From contig PCUU01000079.1 of the NCBI GenBank assembly GCA_002786855.1, positions 1 to 46,909 on the forward strand: a stretch of DNA of 46,909 bases, written 5' to 3'. Made by a program: the position numbers and the translations under genes. The notes below the pieces were generated by a model. The model saw nothing but the letters and a program-made list of their open reading frames with translations, was not told where the DNA came from and ran no database searches. Each line of letters opens with the position of its first letter. Positions within the stretch are counted from its first letter, which is position 1. This stretch comes from Cytophagales bacterium CG12_big_fil_rev_8_21_14_0_65_40_12. Its GTDB lineage: Bacteria > Bacteroidota > Bacteroidia > Cytophagales > Cyclobacteriaceae. This document shows positions 1-8,218 of the stretch, one piece after another.

Positions 1-95
1 TGAATATCAACACTTTAATATACTCAAAAACACCCTTTTTTCATACTTTAAACACCTTTTTCTTATCCCGAACTCACGTTAAGATAATAGCGCTT

Positions 96-932
96 TTGGC
101 GTTAACGGGGATTTTTGTGTCTTGTAATAACAACGATCTTCAACCAGAAGAATTCGGAACGTTCCAACTCTATTTTGACAATATGGTTGGCTCAAATGAC
201 CTAGTATTAAAAAACCCAGGGTCTACAGACTTCAATTATGAGACTGCCACGGGGCAAAAGTTCAATATTTCCATGCTTGGCTATTATGTGAGTAAAATTA
301 AGCTTCAAGGGCCAAATGGAGAGCTTTTCGAAGATGAGGTGAGCATATCAGCCAGTGAGTCTAAAGGCTATTACCAAGTGTTAGAAGATGAGCCTAGTTC
401 GCATAACATTGTAATGACGAATATACCTGCTGGAACCTATAATAGTATAACCTTCACCATTGGCATAGAGGAGGATGGTGTTCAGGAAGGAGCCGCTGGT
501 GGAGTATTGGATCCAGCACGAGGAGCCTGGTTTTGGAATTGGAATGCTGGTTACATTGGTTTTGGCTTTGAAGGGACTGCTGAAAATTCACCACAGCCAT
601 ACGTGGATTGGGGAGGTGGTTTTGAGAGCCAAGAAAAAACCTTTGCCATCCATGTTGGCGGTTGGAAAGATGTAGCTGGTAATGAAAACTTTGCGAATAA
701 CGTAAGAACAATCACTTTAGACTTTGGAACAACAATAACTGTCGCAGACGATCTTTCGCCTATAGCACATGTGGTGACAGACGTATTGAAACTCATGGAT
801 GGGACTTCAATCGACTTTGGTACTACTTACTCGGTACATGCTCCTAAGGCAGGAAAGCCATTTGCGGACCAATTGAATGAGGCTTTTATTATACATCACG
901 TGCACCAGAGCTCGGGGAGTCATGGAAATTAG
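96..932 (+). CDS. MbnP-like copper-binding envelope protein (start uncertain)
   Basis: Resembles the MbnP family, periplasmic proteins that bind copper and are partners of MbnH; in methanotrophs MbnH oxidises a conserved MbnP tryptophan to kynurenine. Visible family signs are the beta-strand start GTFQLYFDN (residues 21-29), GQKFNISMLGYYVSKI (53-68), the aromatic cluster WFWNWNAGY (145-153) and FAIHVGGW (183-190) with a possible His ligand. A lipoprotein-like leader ends in IFVSC, with Cys at residue 10 from this TTG start. That leaves the signal peptide too short. The frame is open upstream to the left edge of the window but contains no ATG there, so the true start is either outside the window or non-canonical. 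The stop overlaps the next gene by 11 bases. The family call is good; copper binding is inferred. Confidence 0.75.
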   Translation: MALTGIFVSCNNNDLQPEEFGTFQLYFDNMVGSNDLVLKNPGSTDFNYETATGQKFNISMLGYYVSKIKLQGPNGELFEDEVSISASESKGYYQVLEDEPSSHNIVMTNIPAGTYNSITFTIGIEEDGVQEGAAGGVLDPARGAWFWNWNAGYIGFGFEGTAENSPQPYVDWGGGFESQEKTFAIHVGGWKDVAGNENFANNVRTITLDFGTTITVADDLSPIAHVVTDVLKLMDGTSIDFGTTYSVHAPKAGKPFADQLNEAFIIHHVHQSSGSHGN

Positions 933-1974
933 AGATCAATTAATTAAGTACCTAGCCTTTGGCTGGGTACTTTTTTCATTATGGTCTTGCCAGCATGTAC
1001 CTGAGCACCAACCCGATAACAGTTTTACTTTTGTGAAGCCGCCACATTTTCCTGAAGCCACTTATACTTTAGACAAAAATCCTATCACAGAGCAAGGGGT
1101 TGCTCTGGGGAGAAAGCTGTTTTTCGATCCTATTTTGTCGAGAGACAACAGTGTGTCTTGTAATAATTGTCATCAGCAGTCTAGGGCTTTTGCAGATTCG
1201 CCTTTGCATCCCACTAGTATTGGGGTTGATAGCAAATTTGGAATTAGAAATGCACCATCACTAGCCAATATGGCTTTTTTAAAAGAATTCTTTTGGGATG
1301 GAGGGGTCACTCATCTTGATTTTGTACCGATCAATGCTATTGAATCTCAGGTAGAAATGGATGAAAAATTAGCTCATGTGGTTGAAAAACTTAACGCTAG
1401 AGAGGAATATAGGCAAATGTTCAAGTTGGCCTTTGGTATAGACGAGATCACCTCACCATATATGCTTCAAGCTTTGTCACAATTCACTGCTTTAATGATT
1501 TCTGCCGATTCTAAATATGATCGCTATGTTCTGTACGGAGAAGCGCTATCTGCGAATGAGCTGAGAGGGTTGGAATTGTTCGAACAGAAATGTGCCTCAT
1601 GCCATAGCGGTGAGCTTTTCTCCGATCAGACATATCGCAATAATGGATTAAGTACTGTTTTCGGTGATGAGGGCAGAGCTAGAATTACTGAGAGTTCAGA
1701 AGATATAGGGAAGTTCAGAGTGCCGAGCCTGAGAAATGCAGCTATTACTGGCCCTTATATGCACGATGCTCGCTTTAAGACCTTGTTGCAAGTACTTGAT
1801 CATTACGATGGTTTGATGGTGGGTTCTTCAACGCTTGACCCTTCATTCAAAAATGGAAATGAAGTGGTTGGTATTCCTTTAACAGAAGAAGAAAAGGCCA
1901 AGATTATTGACTTTATCAATACTCTGACCGACTACACATTTATTTCAGACGATAGATTTAGAAATCATGATTAA
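922..1974 (+). CDS. MbnH-like di-heme cytochrome c peroxidase family lipoprotein
   Basis: Member of the bacterial di-heme peroxidase / MauG / MbnH superfamily. Two c-type heme motifs are visible, CNNCH at residues 80-84 and CASCH at 224-228. Other family signs are RAFADSP (88-94) after heme 1 and the conserved FRVPSLRN...GPYMHDARF block near the C-terminus. The leader ends FSLWSC with Cys23, consistent with a lipoprotein. ATG 922 is chosen over an in-frame start at 877 because it has a GGGGAG 3 bases upstream and gives a normal leader; it overlaps the MbnP-like stop by 11 bases. Adjacency to an MbnP-like gene makes an MbnH-type role (protein tryptophan oxidation or copper-site maturation) more likely than hydrogen peroxide detoxification, but that is inference. 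Confidence 0.85.
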   Translation: MEIRDQLIKYLAFGWVLFSLWSCQHVPEHQPDNSFTFVKPPHFPEATYTLDKNPITEQGVALGRKLFFDPILSRDNSVSCNNCHQQSRAFADSPLHPTSIGVDSKFGIRNAPSLANMAFLKEFFWDGGVTHLDFVPINAIESQVEMDEKLAHVVEKLNAREEYRQMFKLAFGIDEITSPYMLQALSQFTALMISADSKYDRYVLYGEALSANELRGLELFEQKCASCHSGELFSDQTYRNNGLSTVFGDEGRARITESSEDIGKFRVPSLRNAAITGPYMHDARFKTLLQVLDHYDGLMVGSSTLDPSFKNGNEVVGIPLTEEEKAKIIDFINTLTDYTFISDDRFRNHD

Positions 1975-2887
1975 AAGAATCCTATGGGTAATAGTACTCA
2001 CATTCTTAGGTATGGCTAAAACCTTGGCTTGTGATGTTTGCGGATGTAGCCTGTCTAGCCTCTATTTTGGCTATGTATCAATGAATGATCGACATTTCAT
2101 TGGGTTAAAATATAGTGCGGCCTCTTTTAAAGCACATATTGATAATGACGACTTTTATTTTGAAGATGAATATTCTCATGACGCCTATCATCGTATCGAT
2201 CTCACTGGTAAGTTCAGATTGAACCCCAAATTTGAAGTGAGGTACATGTTGCCCTTTATAAGTAATCATATGGACGGGTCACATCAGAATGTGCGTTCGT
2301 CTGGTATGGGTGATCCAATGGTTTTGGCATACTACACTGTTTTTAATACCTCGCTTAACATTGAAGGCATCAATCATTCACTTGTTCTAGGAGGTGGTTT
2401 GAAACTACCATTTGGTGAGTTTGAAAAAGTCGATGGTGGAGAGATCATCAATCGTAATTTTCAGCTGGGGTCAGGAAGTTTTGACTATGTCTTATCAGCT
2501 AATTATATGCGCAGATTAGCTAAGTATGGCATAAATCTAGAATCGTCTTTTAAGATGAACACAGCCAATAAGCTGGACTATAGATTTGGAAATCAGACCA
2601 ACTTGGCTTTGAATATTTATCGCTATTTGGAGACAGTCAAGGTCTCAGTTTTACCTTTTGTAGGGGCTTTCTTCGAGTATGGTGAATATCACTATAACCA
2701 AGGGATCAAAGAGTCCAATACTGGCGGGCAAGCTGTGTTGGCAACAGTAGGAGTACAGGTTTTTCGGGGTAGGTTTACTCTGAATACCCAATATCAAATT
2801 CCTGTAAGTCAGTCGTTTAATACCGATAGTTTTGCTACAATTAAAGGTGGAAATCGATTTTCGATAGGTACCTATTTTAGCTTATAG
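1967..2887 (+). CDS. Secreted beta-barrel-like protein with N-terminal CxxCxC motif
   Basis: 306 residues. A hydrophobic signal peptide ends TLA, and the mature chain would begin directly with CDVCGCS (Cys22, Cys25, Cys27). The rest is rich in alternating aromatic/polar strands such as NRFSIGTYFSL at the C-terminus and FKLRYMLP-like segments, typical of an outer-membrane beta-barrel ending in an aromatic-rich strand and Leu. It overlaps the di-heme gene by 8 bases, so the two are probably co-translated. I know similar proteins only as 'transporter' or hypothetical in Bacteroidota. The cysteine triplet could bind copper or another soft metal; nothing in the sequence proves transport. Confidence 0.65.
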   Translation: MIKRILWVIVLTFLGMAKTLACDVCGCSLSSLYFGYVSMNDRHFIGLKYSAASFKAHIDNDDFYFEDEYSHDAYHRIDLTGKFRLNPKFEVRYMLPFISNHMDGSHQNVRSSGMGDPMVLAYYTVFNTSLNIEGINHSLVLGGGLKLPFGEFEKVDGGEIINRNFQLGSGSFDYVLSANYMRRLAKYGINLESSFKMNTANKLDYRFGNQTNLALNIYRYLETVKVSVLPFVGAFFEYGEYHYNQGIKESNTGGQAVLATVGVQVFRGRFTLNTQYQIPVSQSFNTDSFATIKGGNRFSIGTYFSL

Positions 2888-2934
2888 GGCATTTCACAAT
2901 GACAATAAATTTTTAATACTAAAATCAGAGATAA

Positions 2935-3507
2935 ATGAAATCAATATATATTATAAACTTGCTTTTAATGACAATGAGCATTAGTGCTCAAGATCATACG
3001 CATGAGATAGATTCCAAATTGTTAGACTATATACAAAATGTGAATCAAGGAACTATTCAAAAAGATACCTTAAAGGGGAGCCCCAAAAGAGAAGTATCTA
3101 CTGCCAATATTCATATTACCTACAGTTCTCCAGGAGTAAAAGGGCGCACCATTTGGGGCGGCTTAGTGGCGTTCGACCAGGTCTGGGTAACAGGTGCTCA
3201 TAGGGCAACCATTGTAGAGTTCGAACAGCCAGTCAGAATTGAAGGAAAAATGCTTGAGGCTGGGAAATATGGGTTCTTCACGATTCCAGGAAAAGAAGAA
3301 TGGGTCATAATATTTAACAGTCGATGGGATCAGCACCTGGCTGATGATTACAGAGCATCTGAAGACATACTGCGCTTCAAAGTACACCCTCAACCTCAAG
3401 AGTTTATTGGGCGATTGACCTACAGTTTGCAGGAAGAAAGCAATGCAACATTGATGTCGGTTAGCTGGGATAAGCTTAAAGTAGAATTCAAAATTGAGAA
3501 GCCATGA
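2935..3507 (+). CDS. DUF2911 family secreted protein
   Basis: 190 residues with a signal peptide ending SISAQ. The body matches the DUF2911 pattern: HITYSSPGVKGRTIWGGLV near residues 60-79, then VWVTGAHRATIVEF, a GKYGFFTIPG segment, and a C-terminal LMSVSWDKLKVEF strand. The function of DUF2911 is unknown. It lies 47 bases after the CxxCxC protein and its stop overlaps the next start by 4 bases, so it belongs to the same transcription unit. HTHEIDSK just after the signal peptide holds two histidines, but no firm metal site is evident. Confidence 0.8.
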   Translation: MKSIYIINLLLMTMSISAQDHTHEIDSKLLDYIQNVNQGTIQKDTLKGSPKREVSTANIHITYSSPGVKGRTIWGGLVAFDQVWVTGAHRATIVEFEQPVRIEGKMLEAGKYGFFTIPGKEEWVIIFNSRWDQHLADDYRASEDILRFKVHPQPQEFIGRLTYSLQEESNATLMSVSWDKLKVEFKIEKP

Positions 3508-4010
3508 AAAGAATTCTGTTGATAATACTCGTCATGGGATTTCAATCATGCCAAGAGCAAAAACTCTCGGATTTTGATTTACTTATGAAGGAAACTATGG
3601 AAATCCACAATGAAGATATGAGACGTATGGGTGAAATGATGCAACTCAAATCTGAAGTGAAAAGGGCTGCACAGTCAGCAACGCCAAGCAAGTTAATTGA
3701 GCTTAATAGGGTACTAGATGAGCTAGAAATGGCGGATCAAGAAATGATGAAATGGATGCGCAACTTTGCTAAAGTATTTCCCGATGGAGTTATGAGCCAT
3801 GAGGGAATGGATAGTGAAGAGATGAGTCATGGTGCAATGGACTCTAGCGGCCAACCTCATCCCCATAAAGAAATGATCAATCATGGTTCTAATCATCAGA
3901 AGAGTAATTTGCAAAAATTGAAAGATGAGCGCATAAAAATGGACTCCATGAGCCATATTTTTAATAGTAGTCTCGATAAGGCCAAAAGAATGCTGAATCG
4001 AGGATCATGA
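3504..4010 (+). CDS. Met/His-rich small lipoprotein
   Basis: 168 residues with a lipoprotein signal (leader ends GFQSC, Cys16). The N-terminal half is helical and charged (DLLMKETMEIHNEDMRRMGE). From about residue 70 to 135 it becomes rich in methionine and histidine, including a short internal repeat MSHEGMDS / MSHGAMDS and HPHKEMINHG. Such Met/His stretches are typical of periplasmic copper or silver carriers, which fits the MbnP/MbnH-like neighbours, but the protein matches no family I can name with certainty. Its ATG overlaps the DUF2911 stop (ATGA). It is the last gene of the cluster. Confidence 0.7.
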   Translation: MKRILLIILVMGFQSCQEQKLSDFDLLMKETMEIHNEDMRRMGEMMQLKSEVKRAAQSATPSKLIELNRVLDELEMADQEMMKWMRNFAKVFPDGVMSHEGMDSEEMSHGAMDSSGQPHPHKEMINHGSNHQKSNLQKLKDERIKMDSMSHIFNSSLDKAKRMLNRGS

Positions 4011-4411
4011 AAAGGAAATGCCCTGAAAAAGCATAAATACCTTGCTCTATTTCAGCGCGGTCTCTTAAAAAAGTATTCAGGAATAAAGTGCCGCAAAGCA
4101 CTATCTTGAATATGAATTGGTTGAATTTAGCATTGGTACTTAAATTCAAGACATCTTAAGCGCATCGAAAGGTGCGCTTTTTTTGGTTGCACTACCCAAG
4201 GGACGGGTTTAATCGATTTAAGTTACAGTGTCTCACTTTCAGTGTTCGGTCGTTCGTAAGTGAACGGTTTACCTTCATTCCATTCTTGATAAATTCAATT
4301 AAATAATTATAAATCAGTGAGTTATATGTTTTGGTATAGTGATTGGATGGAGATGCGAGGTTAGCTGCTTTGGTCGGCAGTATTTTAGTCTAATTTAAAA
4401 CAACAAAGGTC
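4011..4411 (+). other. Intergenic region with hairpins, no convincing gene
   Basis: About 400 bases. It holds an 8-bp perfect inverted repeat (4104-4111 with 4144-4151), a small AGTGC/GCACT hairpin (4088-4102), the terminator at 4158-4184, and a CGTTC/GAACG hairpin near 4252-4267. The short open frames here lack recognisable features. The first part may be the 3' end of the copper-cluster transcript or a small RNA; the second part is the leader of the gene at 4412. Confidence 0.5.
4158..4184 (+). terminator. Rho-independent terminator
   Basis: A 9-bp stem AAGCGCATC / GGTGCGCTT (one G-U pair) closed by a GAAA tetraloop is followed directly by a T run. It lies about 150 bases after the Met/His-rich lipoprotein and should end that transcript or a small RNA between them. 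Confidence 0.85.
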
Positions 4412-4807
4412 ATGAAAACTCAAAACACAATTTTAAACTGGATGAGGAGGGCTGGTTTATTCGCCTTCATCATTCTAGGAACAAGCACAGTATCATTCGC
4501 ACTTCCCAATTTGGAAGATGAGAAGTTAACGAAAAAAGAGGCCATGGAATTGGTGGCTGAAGTCAAAGAGGATTTGAAAATTCAAGAGAATCCTGTTCTG
4601 GATTTCATTATCGATGAAGAGGGAAATATACTTCCAACGCCAATTAAGATCATTAGAATTTATGATAATAATGATGAGCTTTTGCTTGAAGCCCCAATTC
4701 ACACGTTGGATCAAATGAGAAACAAGGAGTTGAGAAGGTTGGTGAATGCCAGCGATTACTTAACCTCTTATAATGGTACTTTTCTCTACCAATTGAATAT
4801 TGACTGA
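4412..4807 (+). CDS. Hypothetical small secreted protein
   Basis: 131 residues, no family recognised. The N-terminus MKTQNTILNWMRRAG is basic and is followed by a hydrophobic stretch ending SFALP, a good Sec signal with cleavage near residue 31. The mature part is acidic, lacks cysteine, and alternates short helical (KKEAMELVAEVKEDL) and strand segments (FIIDEEGNILPTPIKIIRIYD). It stands alone between terminators, so it is probably transcribed as a single gene. Confidence 0.6.
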   Translation: MKTQNTILNWMRRAGLFAFIILGTSTVSFALPNLEDEKLTKKEAMELVAEVKEDLKIQENPVLDFIIDEEGNILPTPIKIIRIYDNNDELLLEAPIHTLDQMRNKELRRLVNASDYLTSYNGTFLYQLNID

Positions 4808-4849
4808 TTTCTTTGCTAGTATTTGAGAAAGCATTCAGATTGAAGGCAT

Positions 4850-4883
4850 AAAAAAGGTCGGCTCATTGGGCCGACCTTTTTTT
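4850..4883. terminator. Bidirectional terminator between convergent genes
   Basis: Stem GGTCGGC (4856-4862) / GCCGACC (4870-4876) with a 7-base loop is flanked by an A run on the left and a T run on the right. It can therefore terminate both the plus-strand gene ending at 4807 and the minus-strand gene ending at 4898. Confidence 0.92.
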
Positions 4884-4897
4884 GTTTGATTTTTTGT

Positions 4898-7800
4898 CTA
4901 CTTTTTAATCGGATCAGAAAAATCCTCAAAGAAATCTAAGTTAGCCTCGTCATAGGCCGCTTTAAATGCTGGCCAATCCGTACTAAAGAATGCATTTGTT
5001 TTTTGAATCGTCACCGCCATCATTTTTTCGGCATTGTTCAATAAGCTTTTCTCGTTAGGTCCAGGAGTGCCCATGCGAGAATTATTGTATTGTCTGGCTT
5101 GTTGGATCCAGTTGTTGGCTGTCGTGGTTCTTTCGCGAACATCTGCTTGTCCTCTTGGACCACTGCTTGGAACGCCTGTAGTAAGTTTCTGCACAGGTTC
5201 TAATTGCTCCTTAACCGCTTTTATGGCAGCCTTCAAATCTTTGACATCTTCGGCTTTTGCGTCCTTCACTCTAGCTTCTACCTTGGTAACAATGTCATTG
5301 GCTTTTCTAACGCGGTCAGAAATTTCTGAGAACTTTTGAGCCATCATTAAAATCTTATCTTCGAAATCACGGTTCGCTCGCATTTCAGAAAGGCTGATTT
5401 CGATTCGAGGATCCATGGCCACATTCACAGTTTTAGATACTTGCTGATCGCCATATTCAAGCACTATTTTGTAAGTACCTGGTAAAACAGCACCAGCTGA
5501 CTGCTCAACGTTGCCTGGAGCGTCATCACCACCGCCAAAGCCACCAAAACGGCCAAAACCGCCCGCTCTTCCTACAGTCGGGTAAGGGTTTCTTCTGTCA
5601 AGATTCCAGCTCAGTTGATTTATTTCGCCCTTTTTTACATTCGAAGTTCTGGTCCTGATGGTATCACCTTGAGCATTTAGCACTATCATTTTTACTTTTG
5701 TTGGCGACTTTTTAGCAGGAGCTTCTGGCTGAGCCTCTTCAGACTTTGCATTTCGGCCTTTTTTCTTTCCAGCAGGCTCTTTGACTTCTTCCTTCTTCGC
5801 ATCGTCCTTTACCCAGAATTTGATATTGGCTGAGCTCAAGTATTTATTTTGGCCTTCGAATGGTCCACCATCTGCTGGGAACCTCATCCCCGCAGGTTGA
5901 CGATAAGTGATTTGATAGGCGTCTGGAATATCGAACATGGTAATGTCAGAATTCAACACGTTTTGGTAGCCTTTAGCCGCGAATTCTCTCAACGGTCTGA
6001 TATCATCCAAAATATAGAATGCTCGACCGAATGTACCGATGACCAAGTCATGCTCTCTTTTCTGCAAAGTCAAGTCCATTGTAGAAGCGTTTGGATAGCC
6101 ATGATTCCATTTGTTCCAAGTTTGGGCTTTATCAAAGCTCACAAATAAACCATTTTCTGTACCTAAGAAAATTAGATTTGGCTCGATTGGGTCTTGAAGA
6201 ATCGAAAGTGTGAATCCGAATACATCGTTATCATCTACAATTCTAGTCCAAGTTTGGCCGTAGTCAGCAGTGTGATAAGCATAAGCAGAAAAATCATTTC
6301 TTCTGTAGTTATTCGCGATTACGAAAGCTTCGCCAGCATTGTAATCAGAAGCTCTGACTTGCGGAATCCAGCTGCCTGTTGGCAAACCTGGAAGCTTAGC
6401 GGCAACATTTACCCAAGTTTTGCCTTTGTCTTTGGTCACTTGAACATTGCCATCGTCTGTGCCTGCCCAAATCACATTTCTGTCAACAGGACTAGGGGCA
6501 ATGGTCAATAATGTAGTGTGGTTTTCTGCACCAGTAGCATCAAGGGTCAGTCCACCACTTTCATTTTGCTTTTGCTTTTCAGGATCATTGGTTGATAAAT
6601 CTGGAGAAATGATTTCCCAATCATCGCCACGGTTGGTGCTGTAATGTACATGTTGAGAGCCATAGTAAACACCGTTGACATCGAAGGGGTCTACAGCAAC
6701 TGGAGCATTCCAGTTAAACCTTAAGTTGATCGTTGTGTCGGGCGATGTTGGCTTTACGTTTTTACTTCGGCCACTTACTTTGTCGTATCGGCTTACGTTG
6801 CCTTGCTGCGACATGGTGTAACCATATCGAGAGTCGCCTTCGATAGGTGCTACATCGAATCCATCACCAAAGCTCAATTCTTGCCAGTCATGATTTCTGA
6901 TTCCAGCAAAATTAAATACATATCCTGGGCCTACCCAAGAACCGTTGTCTTGCATTCCGCCATAAACATTATAAGGCATTTCGTTATCTACATTCACGTG
7001 ATAGAACTGGCCAACAGGTAGTTTTTCAGTGAACCTCCAAGTTTTAGCCATATCCCGAGTAATGTTCAAACCACCGTCATTGCCATCTACCATAAACGAT
7101 GGATCGTCTGGATGGATATACCATGCATGGTGATCGGGGTGAACACCAGAATAAGGGATGATCTCTTCCCAGTTTTTACCGCCATCTTCGGAACGAGAAA
7201 CTCTTGAGAATAAGCTATATACTCTATTTTCGTTTTTGGTATCAACATGGATATCAGCATAATAGAATGGACGATCGCCAATGTTTTGGGTACGCGCAGA
7301 AGCCGCTCTTAATTCCCAAGTTTTGCCTCCGTCAGTTGATCGGTATAATCCGTTGGAACTGGATTCTACCATAGCATAAACATAATCTGGGCGGCTGTGC
7401 GAAATGGCTAAACCAATTCTACCATAATCTCCTTTCGGAAGTCCTTCTTTGTCGGCTAGTTTTTTGAAATTATCGCCACCATCATGAGTAACATAAAGCC
7501 CTGAACCGGCACCGCCAGATTTGAAGAACCAAGGCCATCTTTTGTGTTCCCACATGGCAACAAATATTTTGTCAGGGTTAGAGGGATCGGCAACCATATC
7601 CGCTACGCCCGAAAGGCTGTTGGTGAATAGGATTCTTTTCCATGTTTTACCTCCATCTACCGTTTTGAAAAGTCCTCTCTCTTCGTGTTCTCCCCAGGGC
7701 GAACCAATTGCACCGACATAAACGATGTTTGGATTGTCTGGGTGAATATAAATTCTGTGGATGTTGCGTGTTTTTTCTAGCCCCATTAGTTGGAAGCTAG

Positions 7801-8218
7801 CGCCACCATCAATTGAGCGATAAACGCCATAGCCACTGCTTACAGAGTTTCTTGGGTTTCCTTCGCCAGTACCCACCCAAATGATATCTGGGTTTTTCTG
7901 ATACACTTTTACGGCACCAATGCCCAATACAGCTTGGTCGTCAAAAAGCGGTTCCCAATTCAGCCCACCACCAGTAGAGCGCCAAAGGCCACCAGAGGCA
8001 GCTCCTGCGTAAATAATATCCGGATTGCTTTCGACAACGTCAATTGCGGTGATTCTCCCACTCATTGCAGCAGGCCCTATGCTTCTTGCTTTCATGTCCT
8101 TAAAGATTTCCATGTCTACTTTCTGACCGAAAGCCAACGTAGAGAGCAACATGAAAGTCAAGCTCAAAATCGTTCCGAGTTTGTTTAGCTTAGTTTTCAA
8201 ATTTCCTTGTGTAGTCAT
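4898..8218 (-). CDS. Large secreted VPS10/sortilin-type Asp-box propeller protein
   Basis: About 1106 residues from ATG 8218, which is followed by a signal peptide ending TLAFGQ; an in-frame TTG at 8302 would add 28 residues that do not resemble a leader. The first two thirds carry many BNR/Asp-box repeats (for example STDGGKTWEL, TVDGGKTWKR, SEDGGKNWEE, TKDKGKTWVN), giving a beta-propeller as in sortilin/VPS10 and 'WD40/YVTN/BNR-like glycosyl hydrolase' annotations. A charged Lys/Ala/Glu linker follows, then a Gly/Phe-rich stretch (GGFGRFGGFGGG) and a C-terminal coiled-coil-like region. No catalytic residues of a sialidase are evident, so hydrolase activity should not be assumed. It is probably periplasmic or surface-exposed. 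It is transcribed alone and ends at the bidirectional terminator. Confidence 0.85.
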   Translation of the reverse strand: MTTQGNLKTKLNKLGTILSLTFMLLSTLAFGQKVDMEIFKDMKARSIGPAAMSGRITAIDVVESNPDIIYAGAASGGLWRSTGGGLNWEPLFDDQAVLGIGAVKVYQKNPDIIWVGTGEGNPRNSVSSGYGVYRSIDGGASFQLMGLEKTRNIHRIYIHPDNPNIVYVGAIGSPWGEHEERGLFKTVDGGKTWKRILFTNSLSGVADMVADPSNPDKIFVAMWEHKRWPWFFKSGGAGSGLYVTHDGGDNFKKLADKEGLPKGDYGRIGLAISHSRPDYVYAMVESSSNGLYRSTDGGKTWELRAASARTQNIGDRPFYYADIHVDTKNENRVYSLFSRVSRSEDGGKNWEEIIPYSGVHPDHHAWYIHPDDPSFMVDGNDGGLNITRDMAKTWRFTEKLPVGQFYHVNVDNEMPYNVYGGMQDNGSWVGPGYVFNFAGIRNHDWQELSFGDGFDVAPIEGDSRYGYTMSQQGNVSRYDKVSGRSKNVKPTSPDTTINLRFNWNAPVAVDPFDVNGVYYGSQHVHYSTNRGDDWEIISPDLSTNDPEKQKQNESGGLTLDATGAENHTTLLTIAPSPVDRNVIWAGTDDGNVQVTKDKGKTWVNVAAKLPGLPTGSWIPQVRASDYNAGEAFVIANNYRRNDFSAYAYHTADYGQTWTRIVDDNDVFGFTLSILQDPIEPNLIFLGTENGLFVSFDKAQTWNKWNHGYPNASTMDLTLQKREHDLVIGTFGRAFYILDDIRPLREFAAKGYQNVLNSDITMFDIPDAYQITYRQPAGMRFPADGGPFEGQNKYLSSANIKFWVKDDAKKEEVKEPAGKKKGRNAKSEEAQPEAPAKKSPTKVKMIVLNAQGDTIRTRTSNVKKGEINQLSWNLDRRNPYPTVGRAGGFGRFGGFGGGDDAPGNVEQSAGAVLPGTYKIVLEYGDQQVSKTVNVAMDPRIEISLSEMRANRDFEDKILMMAQKFSEISDRVRKANDIVTKVEARVKDAKAEDVKDLKAAIKAVKEQLEPVQKLTTGVPSSGPRGQADVRERTTTANNWIQQARQYNNSRMGTPGPNEKSLLNNAEKMMAVTIQKTNAFFSTDWPAFKAAYDEANLDFFEDFSDPIKK

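Noticed and set aside
3961-4149. 62-residue minus-strand frame crossing the end of the copper cluster
   Set aside because: It overlaps a real gene and the hairpin region, with no promoter or leader.
5034-7721. Several plus-strand frames of 65-105 residues opposite the Asp-box gene
   Set aside because: They are antisense shadows of a long, well-supported coding region.
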